Origin: Lumbricus rubellus
Lineage: Eukaryota; Annelida; Clitellata; Crassiclitellata; Lumbricidae
NCBI GenBank assembly: GCA_945859605.1
Contig: OX243828.1
Coordinates: 22,875,609-22,939,608 of the forward strand
DNA: 64,000 nucleotides
Direction of reading: 5' to 3'
Position numbers and translations under genes: made by a program
Notes under the pieces: generated by a model
Seen by the model: only the letters and a program-made list of their open reading frames with translations
The model's database searches: none
What the model was told of the DNA's origin: nothing
In this document: positions 44,290 to 56,282 of the stretch, piece after piece
Numbering within the stretch: position 1 is the stretch's first letter
Layout: each line of letters starts with the position of its first letter

Positions 44290-44733
44290 ACAGCTCAGCG
44301 ACTGATGCATTGTGGGATTTCTGTTGGCGAAGATCATAGCTAGCCGGCCTTTCGCGACGACGTCTTTTTAACTCTTTCTGCCGCCGATTGGCAAACAGAG
44401 GCTCGTCAGAAATCGTCTGACCGTCGGCGGTCAAAAACGTCGACAGCGCGGAGCCACCGGGGACCGGGCGGGCGGTCGGTCTGTGACACACTGACTGCGG
44501 TATAAACGCTCGCCTTAGACGGGATTATGGCGGACCGTGAGCCGTGTGTGCATAGCACTGCGTTCGTCTCTCTGTCATGAGGAGGCAGCAAAATGCCAGC
44601 AGCGCTGAGGATCGCCGCCGCCGTGGCCGGGGCCGCCACTGTGTCGGCGCTGCGCTTTGTTGATACGAAAGAAGCACGTACTTTATATTGTTGGACAGTT
44701 TATTGGCAGCAGACAAGACGCTGGCAAACATGA
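44290..44733 (+). other. CpG-rich stretch with a possible short first exon
   Basis: GC- and CpG-rich DNA ends in ATG at 44593 (context CAAAATGC), opening a 46-codon frame that starts MPAALRIAAAVAGAATVSAL, a signal- or mitochondrial-leader-like segment, and stops at 44733. I see no convincing donor or downstream exon. It may be only a CpG island. Confidence 0.2.
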
Positions 44734-44756
44734 AACCTAAGCCAAATTTTATCATC

Positions 44757-45140
44757 TTATATATTTATATATATATATTATGTATACATATATATGAATA
44801 TAATATATATAGGCCTACACACTTATAGGCCTGTATATATATATATATATATGAATATAATTATTTAGCACGAACATAATACATATAGAGAATATAAGTG
44901 TGTCATATATATATATATATTAAATATGTATGCATACATAATTACGTATACAACATGCCTATATATGCATGACATATAATGTGCATATCGAGGCACGCGA
45001 CCGTGAGACCGATGACAGCAGGTTCCGCGTCAGTTATTTATCGGCGAGTTTGCATATATATATATATATAATATATATATATATATATAATATATATATA
45101 TACATTATATATGTATATATATATGTATACATGCATGTCT
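44757..45140. repeat. TA-rich low-complexity region
   Basis: Repeated TATATATA blocks. Open frames here have no coding character. Confidence 0.85.
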
Positions 45141-45242
45141 TCTGTTTCTCTCTATATTATTGGATTATAAGTGGATCATTGGACGATCGCGTATACGTCA
45201 GAGCATAGCCGACCGTATAATACGTGTATGCATTATAGGGGA

Positions 45243-45740
45243 GGGTCGTCCATAAATGACGTCACGCAAATGTGCATGATTTTTATAACCCCCCCCCCCC
45301 CCCAACCCACTCGTCACGCGTCAACACAAAAGTCATGGTGTCTACACATCGTCACAATTTTTTTGTGTGCACTTGTTATCTTCAAGCTCTCCACTCACTC
45401 AGAGGCGCTTCCGACTACAGCGCGGACACTGCATTGGAGTTTCACGCCGAAGCGCTGAGCAACAATTATTGTAAGTGGAGTCACTTATGGAGGACTTGCC
45501 CAAGGTCCCTGCGCGGCGACTTCAGACGGAATCGAACCTGCAACCATCCGGCTGCAAGGCAATTAACGAACATACCCACTACACCACCGCGCCCCACAAG
45601 AGGCCGTCCATGTGATGACGTCACGCAATTTTTGACAATTTTTTGACCCCACCACCTCGTCACGCGTCAAAACGAAAGTCATTATGATGTCTATATAGTA
45701 ATGGACCGTCACACGTCGTCACAAATGTGTCACCTTCTCC
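45243..45740. repeat. CGTCCAT..TGACGTCACGCAA repeat, two copies around a SINE
   Basis: 45246-45360 and 45602-45735 both start CGTCCAT and carry TGACGTCACGCAA and CTCGTCACGCGTCAA. A SINE separates them. Confidence 0.6.
45369..45596 (-). mobile_element. tRNA-derived SINE, minus strand
   Basis: TTCAAGCTCTCCACTCACTC tail to CACCACCGCGCCCC head, with a small internal insertion near 45462. Confidence 0.83.
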
Positions 45741-46171
45741 CTTTGGTGACTTAATTGGTCCTTTCACTTGCTCTACGACGATGCAGAGCCGTTCCTTCTC
45801 TGTATATGCATGCACGGTTGGTCCAAGTTCCAAGAAACTTGAATGGGCTTCCTTGACTATATAGGCTACATGTGCACCGTGAGGCATAAAAAGGAAACCC
45901 CTAGAAAAATCGTTATTATTTTAACAATATTCAAACAATGTCAATGAAATTCACAAAAGTTATAGCTAAATAGCAGGCAATGTAAATACATTTACAGTTT
46001 TTACTCTAACTGTCCGCCTTTAGCTTCTACGCATGCGCAAGTGTTCCGGATTTGTCGTCGCTAATGCCTGCTCTATTCGCTAGGTGGCGAGAGGCATTTA
46101 ACAACGGTGCCTTTACTTCCTCCTCTGCATGGTTGCACTCGTGTTCAAGTGCCAGTCCCAGGGGCCAAGCC

Positions 46172-46305
46172 CAGTGTGAGAATTGTGGAAAAATAACTGG
46201 GGGGTTGGACCATTATCCACTTAGAATTGGGGTGTGAAAAACATACTTTAACATGGGGCTCTAAAAAGACTTGGGGGTTTCAACCCCCCGGCAATTCTCA
46301 CCCTG
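46172..46305. mobile_element. hAT-type MITE, GTGAGAATTG family, copy 2
   Basis: Ends CAGTGTGAGAATTG and CAATTCTCACCCTG with the perfect 8-bp duplication GCCAAGCC (46164-46171, 46306-46313). Confidence 0.88.
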
Positions 46306-46695
46306 GCCAAGCCTAGATAAAGAAGGAGGGCGACACTAATCATCTTTGTCGTTAAACAGCAACAGGCTCTTCATGCAGCTCCTTTACCCGCCACCGCCCT
46401 CATTACCATCCCCATCACCCATGCAGTGTTTAATCTAGTCACCCCGCTTTGGGGGATTTATGTTTCTGGCGGGAGTGCGGGCTGGAAAACTTCCGATTTG
46501 TGGCTGGCGTTTTGGGCAGACCCTCTGAGCCACCAGTGAGACCCTATGCATTTAGCCTAATTTTTAGACTTTCGGCCCAAATTTCCGAAAAAAAATTCTC
46601 GGTACATTAAAAACTTGTGGGCTTTATGGCCTCTTTTAACCTTTCTCTAGCATTTTCAGATGACCGTACCATTTTAGTTTGGTTGTTTGTATGTG

Positions 46696-46921
46696 CACTT
46701 GTTATAGTGCCCCTTCAAGCTCTCTGTCGCTACTCAGAGGCGCTCCCGAATGCAGAGCGGACACTGCATCGGAGTTTCACGCCGAAGCGCTGCAGCAACT
46801 GCGAGTGAAGGATAAGGTCTTTATATACGCGGTGGCTTTAGGGTGCACGGATTCGAACCTCGAACCTTCCAGCTCCAAGACAAAGGCACCACCACAGTCA
46901 CCACTTCACCACCGCGCCCCA
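46696..46921 (-). mobile_element. tRNA-derived SINE, minus strand
   Basis: TTATAGTGCCCCTTCAAGCT tail, GGATTCGAACC box near 46849, head CACCACCGCGCCCC. Confidence 0.87.
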
Positions 46922-47476
46922 CAAACATTTACACAGGACCTGTCGGATTTTCTGGGGAAATTGTTACAGTTTAATTTTTTAATTCTGGGGTAAGCTAATG
47001 GTACGTATTTAGTTGTGTGCAACACCTCAGGAATTTTTCTGGTGGATGTAATTTGGGGGAACTCTGCCCCTCCCCCCAGAGACGTCTGGATTAAGCACTG
47101 CTCATCACGACAACATCGCCTCCATGCATAAGTTCCTGGAGGATGGATTAATTCATCTCCCCCCGGATAGCTTTAATGGGGGATAGAATATCACGTGACA
47201 CCGGCCATGATATGTAACGATAAAGAGCATATGGGTCTATTTATGTGCGAATGAATTAACTCCATGCATCTTCTTCGGCACGTTTAATCTAGAAATTTCT
47301 CGGAGAATTCCCCATGAACAACACCCCCCCCCCCACACCCTCGAAAATTGAAATTGCATGTCAAGGTCGTAGCCAGGATTTTATTTTGGGGAGGGGGTTA
47401 TGCATGTGGTGCACTGTTTGAGATTTGATCAACTCCATGCCATGCACGTCGAAGTCGCGACCAGGCTGGAACATAA

Positions 47477-48071
47477 TCTATATAAATAAAAATGAAACTT
47501 TCCAATAGTTTGTAATAATTTTTCTCGCAAAGTTACGCACCGATTGTTTTGAAAATTTACCAAAACCTTCCATTCCAATAGGACCGTGTTTTAATATGCT
47601 TTTTTTCCGAAAAAACGCAATCTTTTCCACAAAAAGTGAACTTTGCAATCCGTTCGACCGCCATTTGCAAATTCAACAAAACCGCAGGCTTGCCAGATTT
47701 CCCAAACGTTTTATCCCGAAATCACGTTGTAAAGGCGCCCAAAAGTCGCGAGATTTTGGAAACGCGAAATCACGTTGTAAAGTCGCCCAAAAGTCGCGAA
47801 TGACCAACTTTATCGCTGTGGGGAAGGAACGGCGTGAGGGAGGAAAGAAGGAAGAGGGAGCGGGACGAAGAGGGAGGGAAGGGACCGGTGGGAAGGGATG
47901 GAGAAGGCAGGGATGCAGGGAGGCAGAGGGAAGAGAGGGGAATGGGACTGGGGCGGGAAAGGGAGGGGGAGGGAAGGGCAGGGGAGGGGCAGGGGAGGGT
48001 GAGGGTGAGGGGAGTTTAGGTAGGGAGGGATGGTTGGACGCTCTTTTCAGCCACAGCAACCGGATACCTAA
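47477..48071 (+). mobile_element. Non-autonomous Helitron, copy 1
   Basis: Starts TCTATATAAATAAAAATGAA after an A and ends CTAA before a T, as Helitrons insert between A and T. It shares its interior with 53720-54320, including a (GGGA)n purine tract. The 3' hairpin arm GTGGC present in the other copies is missing here (CCACAGCAACCGGATACCTAA). Confidence 0.82.
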
Positions 48072-48265
48072 TAAACGATGAGTCGAAATTTAATCAACTC
48101 ATTGTGCAACGCTCCCATGCATTGGTGGAGTATAGGCGACGAATGATGATGTTGCCATGGCGTCTTATTTGACTTTATTATAGCCAAACTATCAGAATCT
48201 TCGCTGAACAATTTCGTATAATTAGGCCGATGTATATCCTACATGCATTATATGCATGCAGGGTC

Positions 48266-48453
48266 AGGGACTCAGGGTGAGAATTGCCGGTGGGGATTGG
48301 GGGTTTCAACCCCCCAGTCTTTCTTAAAGTTCCATGTGAACGTAGGCCTATATGTTTTTCACACCCAAATAGGCTATATAACAAGTGGATCATTGTCCAA
48401 CCCCCCAGTTATTCCCCCCCCCCGTTATTTATCCACAATTCTTACTCTGGGAC
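48266..48453. mobile_element. hAT-type MITE, GTGAGAATTG family, copy 3
   Basis: Ends AGGGTGAGAATTGCC and CACAATTCTTACTCTGG. Relative to copy 2 it carries extra GGCCTATA after GTA at 48343 and extra TAGGCTATA-type bases near 48371. Confidence 0.75.
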
Positions 48454-48779
48454 TGACACTGTCAAAGAACGAGCATGCATGCAGTGGCGTATAGGTCTAT
48501 ATAGTTCAGACTTGTGTCAGTTGATGTACCGCCTTTTGTGTAGGCCTATATGCTATACCTCAGAGCGAGGGCGCTGTAGCGGCTGTACACTATATCTGAT
48601 ATCGACCGCGCGGTTTCGAAATCAGCAATCCGTCGACTTTGGCTGGCAGATTAGCAGTCGAACCATTGGACTAGAAATCCGAAGTGAGCACATTGCATTA
48701 CACCGAAGGGAGATCGTTTTACCGCTGATCAGATCAGAGGCAGCGGGCGGTATATAGAGGAGAGACTGCCGCGGTTGCA

Positions 48780-49310
48780 TGGGCCTCGTTGTATTGGAGC
48801 TATTCGGTCTTTAAAGATGAGCCGCCAGCACCGACGCTCCTAATTCCTACACCCCGCGTACCGCTGTCCCCTTGGCAACTACGGAGAAGCGTCCGTTACG
48901 GGAGCCTCCCTCTGCAGCACCAGTCGAAGGAGGAGGGAGGGAGGAAAATACTCATTACTATGATTCGGATGTTTGCTGAATTTAATTCCTTCTATCGCGA
49001 CTGTAGTTTGTCCATCGGTCACCTCTGTCAATCGCCAGTTGACTTTCGCGTCTCCGCTTTCCGCTCGTCCCAGCTTCAAAGGAGCCGCCTCATTATCGCG
49101 GTCATCGGGTTAAGCAACCGCGGGGGCGGGGCCTCTGTCCGCACCGGACGTCAATCATTCCGTCCGCCGTCCAATCGGCGAAGGGCGCCGGTGCGGGATA
49201 GCGCCACAAAAAAGACTGGGCGCTCGATAACAATGCCAGTCGTGAAAGTGCCGCACAGCGTTAGGCAGCCAGCGTCAGCCAGTTGGCTAATCGTATGATG
49301 ATATAGCTCC
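48780..49310. promoter_or_regulatory. GC-rich block upstream of the POU gene
   Basis: About 0.5 kb of CpG-rich DNA 0.7-1.3 kb before the POU ATG, with a GC box (GGGGGCGGGGCC near 49120) and a TCF/LEF-type TTCAAAGG (49075-49082). A 169-codon frame across it has no recognisable protein. Regulatory role is inference. Confidence 0.35.
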
Positions 49311-49625
49311 AGCGTGGCAAGCTTCCAGACGAACTATATAGAAAATACGGAGACTTTTGCACCATTCCCTGCAGCTTCAGATCGGATTTATACTGCTTTG
49401 GGTGTTTTTTTTGACACCGATCGAAATTTCGATCCAGTTGTTTAGTTGTTCTCAAGATTGTCTGGCCTAGATAACGAGAAAGGAAAGGACGTTTCGACTG
49501 GGCCTCTCCAGCTGAGCTTTCGTCTTTTTATTTCAGACTCATGACATCAATGAAATCGTTCGCTTTTGACGTCAACATATCAGTCAAGTTTAAAATATAT
49601 CATATATAGTTAAAGATTCATAGTC

Positions 49626-49667
49626 GAGTCAAGTCGAGTTAACAACGATCTTGTATCGACTTGACTC
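49626..49667. repeat. 12-bp-arm inverted repeat
   Basis: GAGTCAAGTCGA and TCGACTTGACTC around an 18-nt loop. Further GTCGAGT words follow to 49693. Confidence 0.7.
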
Positions 49668-49943
49668 ATAGGTCTAAGTCGGTCGAGTCGACCATCTTTT
49701 GACTAACTGAACTCGAAAAAGTTTTATTGTTATTCAACTCGATAAAGACTCGTATTGAAAGAAGATAAACAGTTGAAGCTACAATAAAAGAGGTGTCGAG
49801 CAAAAACTGACAACTGGGACAATTTTGTTAAAAGTTTTAAATTGTCACATGATTCTGACATTGCGGTCACGCATCCCAGGATAATATATTAATATAAATA
49901 CATTATAAAGGTGTGTTAAAGGGCGTGTTACATTTGCCGTGCA

Positions 49944-49951
49944 TATATAAA
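49944..49951 (+). promoter_or_regulatory. TATA box of the POU gene
   Basis: TATATAAA 86-93 bp before the ATG, placing a start site near 49975. No upstream ATG in good context intervenes. Confidence 0.5.
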
Positions 49952-50036
49952 CAGAAGACGCTGCCAGGTGCCATATAACATCATCATCGGCAGAAGCTGC
50001 TGTATCCATATATATCTATACTAAAAGTGATCAGTG

Positions 50037-51833
50037 ATGGCAACGGCAGCCGCGAACACCTACTTCCAGGCACCGCATACGTTTGGAAGCGGAACGAATG
50101 TCATCACCAACAGCAGCGACATGTCAAGGTCGCAGTACCATCATCACCGACATCATCATCAGCAGCTGCAGCAGCAACTACAGCTGCAGCAGCAGCAACA
50201 ACAGGATGCGATGAAGGCCTACTGCGATGCTAACAGCGATGACCTGTCGCAGTTCAGCCACTACGTTCCGAATCAGTGGTTCGGTCTGGCACCCTCCTAC
50301 GCGGCGGACGCCTGGTCTGGCGCTCTATCATCGGGAACTGGTGCTGATCAGCTGAAGGCCTTTCAGGAGGCGGAAGTAGGAAGCGGAGGAGAAGGAGGTG
50401 GTTCCCTGCTTCCTAAACTGCACTCCAGTCAACTGCAGATGGCTCATCACCATGGTAACCCCAGCAGCAGCAGCAGCATCTCGAAACATCAGCAGCAGCA
50501 TCAGCAGCGTTGGAACTCCGATGCGGACCAACCCATCCACCCTCTCCTCGCCAACTGTTCCCCTTCTGCCTCCTCTGGCTCCAGCGCCCTCCATCCATCC
50601 TACATCAACGGAGGAGGATATCACCCCCACCACCACTCCCACCACCACGGTCACAGCGCAGCCGACCTCGGCACCGCCGCAGGACTCCACGGCATCTGGA
50701 GAGACGCGACGGGCATCCTGCAGGACACCCTGGGGCTGCTCCAAGGGACCGACTCCCTCTCTGACGACGACGCTCCCACCTCCGACGACCTTGAACAGTT
50801 CGCCAAGCAGTTCAAGCAGCGTCGGATCAAGCTCGGCTTCACCCAGGCGGATGTCGGTCTGGCTCTTGGAACGCTCTACGGAAACGTCTTCTCACAAACG
50901 ACGATCTGTCGCTTCGAGGCTCTTCAGCTCAGCTTCAAGAACATGTGCAAGCTGAAGCCACTGCTGCAGAAGTGGTTGGAGGAGGCGGACTCAACGAGCG
51001 GATCTCCTTCGAACATCGATAAGATCGCCGCTCAAGGACGGAAGCGGAAGAAGAGGACAAGCATCGAGGTGACGATCAAGGGTGCTCTGGAGTCGCACTT
51101 CGTCAAGCAGCCGAAGCCCGCCGCCCAGGAGATCGCGCACCTCGCCGATCGGCTCCAGCTGGAGAAGGAGGTTGTGAGGGTATGGTTCTGCAATCGGAGG
51201 CAGAAGGAGAAGCGGATGACGCCGCTGGTGGGCGGAGGCACTACCACCGTGGGTCCGAACGGGGAGCCAGCGCAGATCGCGGCAGGGTCGTCGTACCGTG
51301 GGGCTGGATCGGACGAGGCGGTTGCTGGTGGGATGATGGGGATAGAAAGAGACGGACTGTCCCTGCACGATGGTAGCTCTGGAGACTGCGGTGGTGCTTA
51401 CAGTCCTCCGTCGCATCTTCGTGTGGGTCTCTCCTCATCTTCACCGCATCTCAATTGCAATACGCCTGCAGCATCAACAGGCATCACCATCGCTTCCTCG
51501 TCCACCGCAGCAGCTTACCATCTCTCGTCACTCCAGCAATCCTTCTCCACACCATCCTCATCAACTTCGTCCTCCGCCTCCTCATCCTTGTCTTCGTCAT
51601 CTTCTTCCACGGCCGCTTACATCAACACCGTATCCAATGGCAACTCGCGCGTCGTCCTGACGTCCTCATGCTTTCACCGCTCGCCAATGCATCACGAGGC
51701 GCTTTCACTCATGCTACACAAGAACATCCTCACGAACACTGAATCCCATATCTACTCCACGACCGGTATCAACAACAACAATAACAACAACAATAGCATC
51801 AGCAGCAACAATAACAATAGGCGGAACACTTAA
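50037..51833 (+). CDS. POU3F: POU class III homeodomain transcription factor (Brn1/2/4-type)
   Basis: A single open frame of 598 codons from ATG 50037 ([10 protein letters not shown], the usual MATAA start of class III POU proteins) to TAA 51833, with no introns, as usual for this class. Residues 35-56 are His/Gln-rich and about 195-210 His-rich. The POU-specific domain runs from about residue 249 to 322 ([40 protein letters not shown]). A short linker ([14 protein letters not shown]) leads to the homeodomain at 335-394 ([11 protein letters not shown], recognition helix [17 protein letters not shown]). [20 protein letters not shown] is class III; class IV (Brn3) has a different, longer loop here. 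It binds octamer-like DNA in the nucleus and in animals acts in neural and ectodermal development. The 204-residue Ser/Asn-rich tail after the homeodomain is much longer than in vertebrate relatives. Confidence 0.96.
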   Translation: MATAAANTYFQAPHTFGSGTNVITNSSDMSRSQYHHHRHHHQQLQQQLQLQQQQQQDAMKAYCDANSDDLSQFSHYVPNQWFGLAPSYAADAWSGALSSGTGADQLKAFQEAEVGSGGEGGGSLLPKLHSSQLQMAHHHGNPSSSSSISKHQQQHQQRWNSDADQPIHPLLANCSPSASSGSSALHPSYINGGGYHPHHHSHHHGHSAADLGTAAGLHGIWRDATGILQDTLGLLQGTDSLSDDDAPTSDDLEQFAKQFKQRRIKLGFTQADVGLALGTLYGNVFSQTTICRFEALQLSFKNMCKLKPLLQKWLEEADSTSGSPSNIDKIAAQGRKRKKRTSIEVTIKGALESHFVKQPKPAAQEIAHLADRLQLEKEVVRVWFCNRRQKEKRMTPLVGGGTTTVGPNGEPAQIAAGSSYRGAGSDEAVAGGMMGIERDGLSLHDGSSGDCGGAYSPPSHLRVGLSSSSPHLNCNTPAASTGITIASSSTAAAYHLSSLQQSFSTPSSSTSSSASSSLSSSSSSTAAYINTVSNGNSRVVLTSSCFHRSPMHHEALSLMLHKNILTNTESHIYSTTGINNNNNNNNSISSNNNNRRNT

Positions 51834-51929
51834 ATTCACGAACCGTGTAAAAACACATCTGCAAGCAAACTATACAGGTTCCTAATTTATCTGCATTCGG
51901 AATCTTCAACAATTGTGACAAATAATATG

Positions 51930-51935
51930 AATAAA
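51930..51935 (+). terminator. Poly(A) signal of the POU gene
   Basis: AATAAA 97 bp after the stop. 51940-52020 shows nothing else. Confidence 0.5.
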
Positions 51936-52286
51936 TTCGAACCGAAATCTTTGATTTATATAGGTCCTATAGTTCGTCGAAGTTTGTTAAAACAAATAAT
52001 AGGCTCCAAAATTTAATTGCGGTATAGCACATAAGCGTAGCCTTTAATATAGGAGAGATTTCAGCAGAGATTTTTATCCGGAATAAATGACTTCGTGCAC
52101 TTCTATACTATTTTCCCATACAAAAAGTTGACGACTTTTTTATTCATCGACTTCAAATCTCGTGACAAGTATACTATTTTTTAGGTTTCTTTACTATTTT
52201 CCCGACTTTGCTTGCCAGAAAAATTAGACTTGCCCGAAATTTTTGGCATTTGACCCTCCCTGGACCCCGTCTCCTATACGTCTATG

Positions 52287-53715
52287 TACACTCTTAAAAG
52301 AGTTCAGGTAGAAATTATCTGAACGGTTCAGGCAATATATTTTCACCTGAAATTGTGGTGCATTTCCTGAACCATCAGGTGTGCAACCTGACATGATCTG
52401 TAGAGTTCAGGTAGGCCTGTTTAGTTATGGACAGTGCCTGAACTTATTCTGTTCAATCTACACGAAGATCATCGGTTGTCCTATATCACGTTCAAAATTT
52501 TTTTCCCAGTATGACAATACTATAATTATTATTAGAATAATAATAATTATTTAATGTTCGACCTAATAAAATAATCTTGCCTAAACCTTTAGGCGTACAA
52601 CCTGATATAAACTGTGGAGTTCAGGTAGGCCTGCTTAGTTCTGGATTGTGCATAAACCCTCAGTGTTACATTTACACGTTATTTTCCAATTTGACAATAT
52701 TATATTACTGGAATAATAGCAATAACAATTTATTATTGAACTCGATAAAACAATCTTGCCTGAAACTTCCGGTGTGTGACCTGGACGACCTGAAGAGTTC
52801 AGGTAGGCCTGCTTAGTTCTAGACTGTGCCTAAGATTGTTGTATGTGCATTGCTGAACCCTTCAGTGTGCGACCTGGATGACCCGAAGAGTTCAGGTAGG
52901 CCTGCTTAGTTCTAGACAGTGCGTAAGACTGTTGTATGTGCATTGCTGAACCCTTCAGTGTGCGACCTGGATGACCTGAAGAGTTCAGGTAGGCCTGCTT
53001 AGTTCTGGACTGTGCCTAAGATTGTTGCATGTGCATTTCTTGAACCCTTCAGTGTGCGACCTGGATGACCCGAAGCGTTCATGTCGGCCTACTTAGTTCT
53101 TGACAGTGCGTAAGACTGTTGTACATTGTATGTGCATTGCCTGAACCCTTCAGTGTGCGACCTGGAGGACCTGAAGAGTTCAGGTAGGCCTGCTTAGTTC
53201 TGGACTGTGCCTAAGATTGTTGCATGTGCATTGCCTGAACTCTTCAGGTGTGGGACCTGGACGACCTGAAGAGTTCAGGTAGGCCTGCTTAGTTCTAGAC
53301 AGTGCGTAAGACTGTTGTACATTGTATGTGCATTGCCTGAACCCTTCAGTGTGCGACCTGGAGGACCTGAAGAGTTCAGGTAGGCCTGTTTAGTTCTGGA
53401 CTGTGCGTAAGATTGTTGTATGTGCATTGCCTGAACCCTTCAGTGTGCGACCTGGATGACCCGAAGCGTTCATGTCGGCCTACTTAGTTCTTGACCGTGC
53501 GAGACTATTATGTTGCGGTGCTGCCTGAACCTTCATGCGTGTTATCTGACAAAATATGACGATACTATATTACTGAAATAATAATTTATTACAAGACCTA
53601 ATAAAAATAGTCTTGCCACAGCTTTCAGGTGTAGCCTAAATGTATAACCTGACATGATCCAAAGTGTTCAGAGTCGCGGCTGCTTAGTTCTGGGCCGTGC
53701 GAAAGTCTGGTGTTC
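52287..53715. repeat. 93-101 bp satellite with CCTGAA/TTCAGG words, with terminal motif
   Basis: Starts TACACTCTTAAAAGAGTTCA, then AT-rich spacers, then about eight units (52790-53510) of CTGAACCCTTCAGTGTGCGA + CCTGGATGACCTGAAGAGTT + CAGGTAGGCCTGCTTAGTTC. Units are 93-101 bp apart. Confidence 0.88.
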
Positions 53716-53719
53716 CCTA

Positions 53720-54320
53720 TCTATATAAATAAAAATGAAACTTTCCAATAGTTTGTGTAAAGTGTTCTCGAAAACTACCGCACAGATTGTTTAAAAAATT
53801 TAACAAAACCTTCCATTCCTATAGAAGACTTTCCATTTTTCTTTTTATCCGAAAAAACGCAATATTTTCCACAAAAAGTGAACTTTGCATTCCGCTCGAC
53901 CGCCATTTGCAAATTCAACAAAGCCGAAGGGATGCCAGATTTCCGAAACGCGTTGTCCCGGAATCACGTTGTAAAGTCGCCCAAAAGTCGCGAGATCACC
54001 AACTTACTGGAAAATTCGATCAGGGTTGCCCAAAAGTCGTCCAAAAATCGCGATAGCGCATATGAACGGTGTGAGGGAGGAAAGAAGGAAGAGGGACCGG
54101 GACAAAGAGGGAGGGCAGGGAGGGAGAGGGGGAGGGGGAGGAAGGGGGAGGGGATGGGGAAGGGGTATAGGGAGCGGGAGGGAGGGATAAGGGACAGGAG
54201 AGGGGAGGGGAGGGGAGGGGGAAGAGGAGGGAGGGTAGGGGAGGGGGGAAGGGAAAGGGGGGAGGAGGAGGAAGGAGGAGGTCTTTTCTGCCACAGCAAG
54301 GCGTGGCCGGGTACAGCTAG
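53720..54320 (+). mobile_element. Non-autonomous Helitron, copy 2
   Basis: Starts TCTATATAAATAAAAATGAA after A and ends GGGTACAGCTAG before T. The 3' hairpin GCCAC-AGCAAGGC-GTGGC lies 11 bp before the CTAG end. The interior has a (GGGA)n tract. It sits inside the TTCAGG satellite region. Confidence 0.9.
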
Positions 54321-54329
54321 TTGACTATA

Positions 54330-54715
54330 TATTATTGTCACATTCTATGAGTTTCAAAATATCACAATACTATAATTACTCGAATAGTAGGCCTAATATT
54401 AATAATTTTTCTTGTACTTAATAAAAATAATCTTTCCTGAACCTTCATGTGTGTGACCTAACATGACCTTTAAAGTTCAGGTAGGCCCGCTTAGTTCTGG
54501 ACCGTGAGAGACCATTGTGTTGTGGTGCTGCCTGACCTTCAGGTATGTTTCCTCACATGAACTCTAGAGTTCAGGTTGACCTGCATTCTGGACTGTAAGA
54601 GACTATTGTTTGCTGTGCCGCCTGAACCTTAAGGTGTGCAATCTGATATTACCTGCAGAGTTCGGGTTGACCTACTTAGTTCTGGTCTGTACGTAAGCCT
54701 ATAATGGGGCGGTAA
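54330..54715. repeat. Continuation of the TTCAGG repeat family
   Basis: CCTGAACCTTCATGTGTGTG, TTCAGGTAGGCCCGCTTAG and two further diverged units. Nearly the same block recurs at 57085-57372. 54716-55380 shows nothing recognisable. Confidence 0.75.
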
Positions 54716-55505
54716 ACAGACATTTCATCTTGAACCAGAGGTTTTTTAGGCAGAGGCGAGGTGGCCCGTGTAAAAATCTGTGTAGCTGTAATGTTTCAGG
54801 TGAATAAGTGTGAAACTATGCATGGAAACAGTGCTAAAAAAGTAGGGAAAATTAAGGTTTTTGCACTCCCACCCTGACCCCCATGGGGGCAGAGATTTTC
54901 CGACACCCCATTGACCTGCTCCGGGTCTAACACAACCCCCCCCTTTGCGAAGAATTGGGGTAGATTGTTTCAAAACTGTGGCCGTGCATAGCTAATAAAG
55001 CCACAAACAAAGCGACAGACAAAGCCACATACTTACGAAAATACATATTAGATCATTTATCGCACTACTCGTTCAAAGGTCCTGAGAGCTGTCGATAATC
55101 GTAACTATAATTTTTGATGCTAAAGATATTTCCAAGTCTTTAACTTGAAAGTCACAAACAACATTAAAAAGCCTTAATCGTGGACCTAACTGACACTAAC
55201 AACAGTACTCCTTGCGTTAGAAATGATTAACTAAATGACATTAACAAGTCTTTAGTTTGCATCTGAATGGCAGTAGCAATTCTTATCGGTGACGGCACTA
55301 ACAAGTCGACACAGTGCACAGAACTAGTGAAATCAAGCTTTATAGATTAGCCTACATGTAGAATTAGACTAATTGCACAGAGGGAGGGATTTTGTCCTAC
55401 GGGGATAGTGCTCTACGGAAAACGGGGATTTTGTACGGGGATTTTTCCCTGGGGAATAATATCCGCGGGTTATAATATCTACCGGAGAATAGTGTCCTAC
55501 AGCCA

Positions 55506-55757
55506 GTGGGGCGCGGTAATGTAATGGTGGGTTGTGTGCCTTGGGGTCGGATGATTCGATCTAGTTTGGAACACACACCGAGCCGCCCGTAGGATCCCTG
55601 AGCAAGTCCTTCACTCGCAATTGCTCCTGCGCTTCTGCGTGAAACTCCCATGCAATTTTCGCGCTGTAGTCGGAAGCGCCTGTAAGTTACTGTAGTGACT
55701 AGTGAGATCGGGAAACGAACATTATCCCCAGTGAGATCGAAGGGGCACTGTTGCAAA
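55506..55757 (+). mobile_element. tRNA-derived SINE
   Basis: Head GGGGCGCGGTAATGTAATGG, body GAGCAAGTCCTTCACTCGCA, tail GTAGTCGGAAGCGCC with a small insertion before GAAGGGGCACTGT. Confidence 0.8.
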
Positions 55758-55809
55758 TGCGATAAATAAATAAATTTATACGTTTCCCATAGGCGCAAGG
55801 CCTATATCA

Positions 55810-56035
55810 CGTTCGAATTTTGTTTCAAATTATGACAATATTATATCATTAGAATAGAAATTGATTATTAGACTTAATAAAATAATCTTGCCATAACCTT
55901 CAGATGTAGGCCTATAGGCCTAACCTGACATGATCCAAAGTGCTCAGGTAGGCTATAGGACCTGCGCTTGCTTAGTTTTGGGCCGTGCGAAAGTTTAAAG
56001 ACCTATAGTGTCCCGAATAGGCTATAATATTATCA
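55810..56035. repeat. Diverged TTCAGG-family unit with GGCCTA insertions
   Basis: AATAAAATAATCTTGCCATA through CCTGACATGATCCAAAGTGC. It differs from relatives by TAGGCCTATAGGCCTA at 55905. Confidence 0.6.
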
Positions 56036-56061
56036 CGTTCGAATAGTCATGTCAAACATAA

Positions 56062-56150
56062 TTAGTGTCGCCCTCATCCTTTATCCAGGTGTAAATAATT
56101 GGGACTGGCACTGCCAAAGGGAGAGGAGGCTACTGGCGGAGTTGCTCAGC
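56062..56150. repeat. GTGTCGCCCTC repeat fragment
   Basis: TTAGTGTCGCCCTCATCCTT and GGGACTGGCACTGCCAAA. Relatives at 8505-8575 and, reversed, 46326-46365 and 56440-56475. Confidence 0.55.
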
Positions 56151-56282
56151 ACAGCTTCAAGGTGACAGATAATATAAACATTTTTTAGGCCTACCGATGG
56201 CGTTATCAATTTTAGTAAACAAGGCTAAACTGGCGATCTATAATCCTATAAGAAGCTAAGATCTAAAGGCAGTTTGATTTCT

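Noticed and set aside
47596..48081. Open frames rich in Gly/Arg/Glu or Pro/Ser in the Helitrons (also near 54 and 59 kb)
   Set aside because: They come from the purine tract inside non-autonomous Helitrons.
48789..49298. 169-codon open frame upstream of the POU gene
   Set aside because: GC-rich DNA without family resemblance, poor start context, and in the expected regulatory region.
50037..51833. Class IV POU (Brn3) identity
   Set aside because: The POU-specific loop and linker match class III ([29 protein letters not shown]); class IV differs there.
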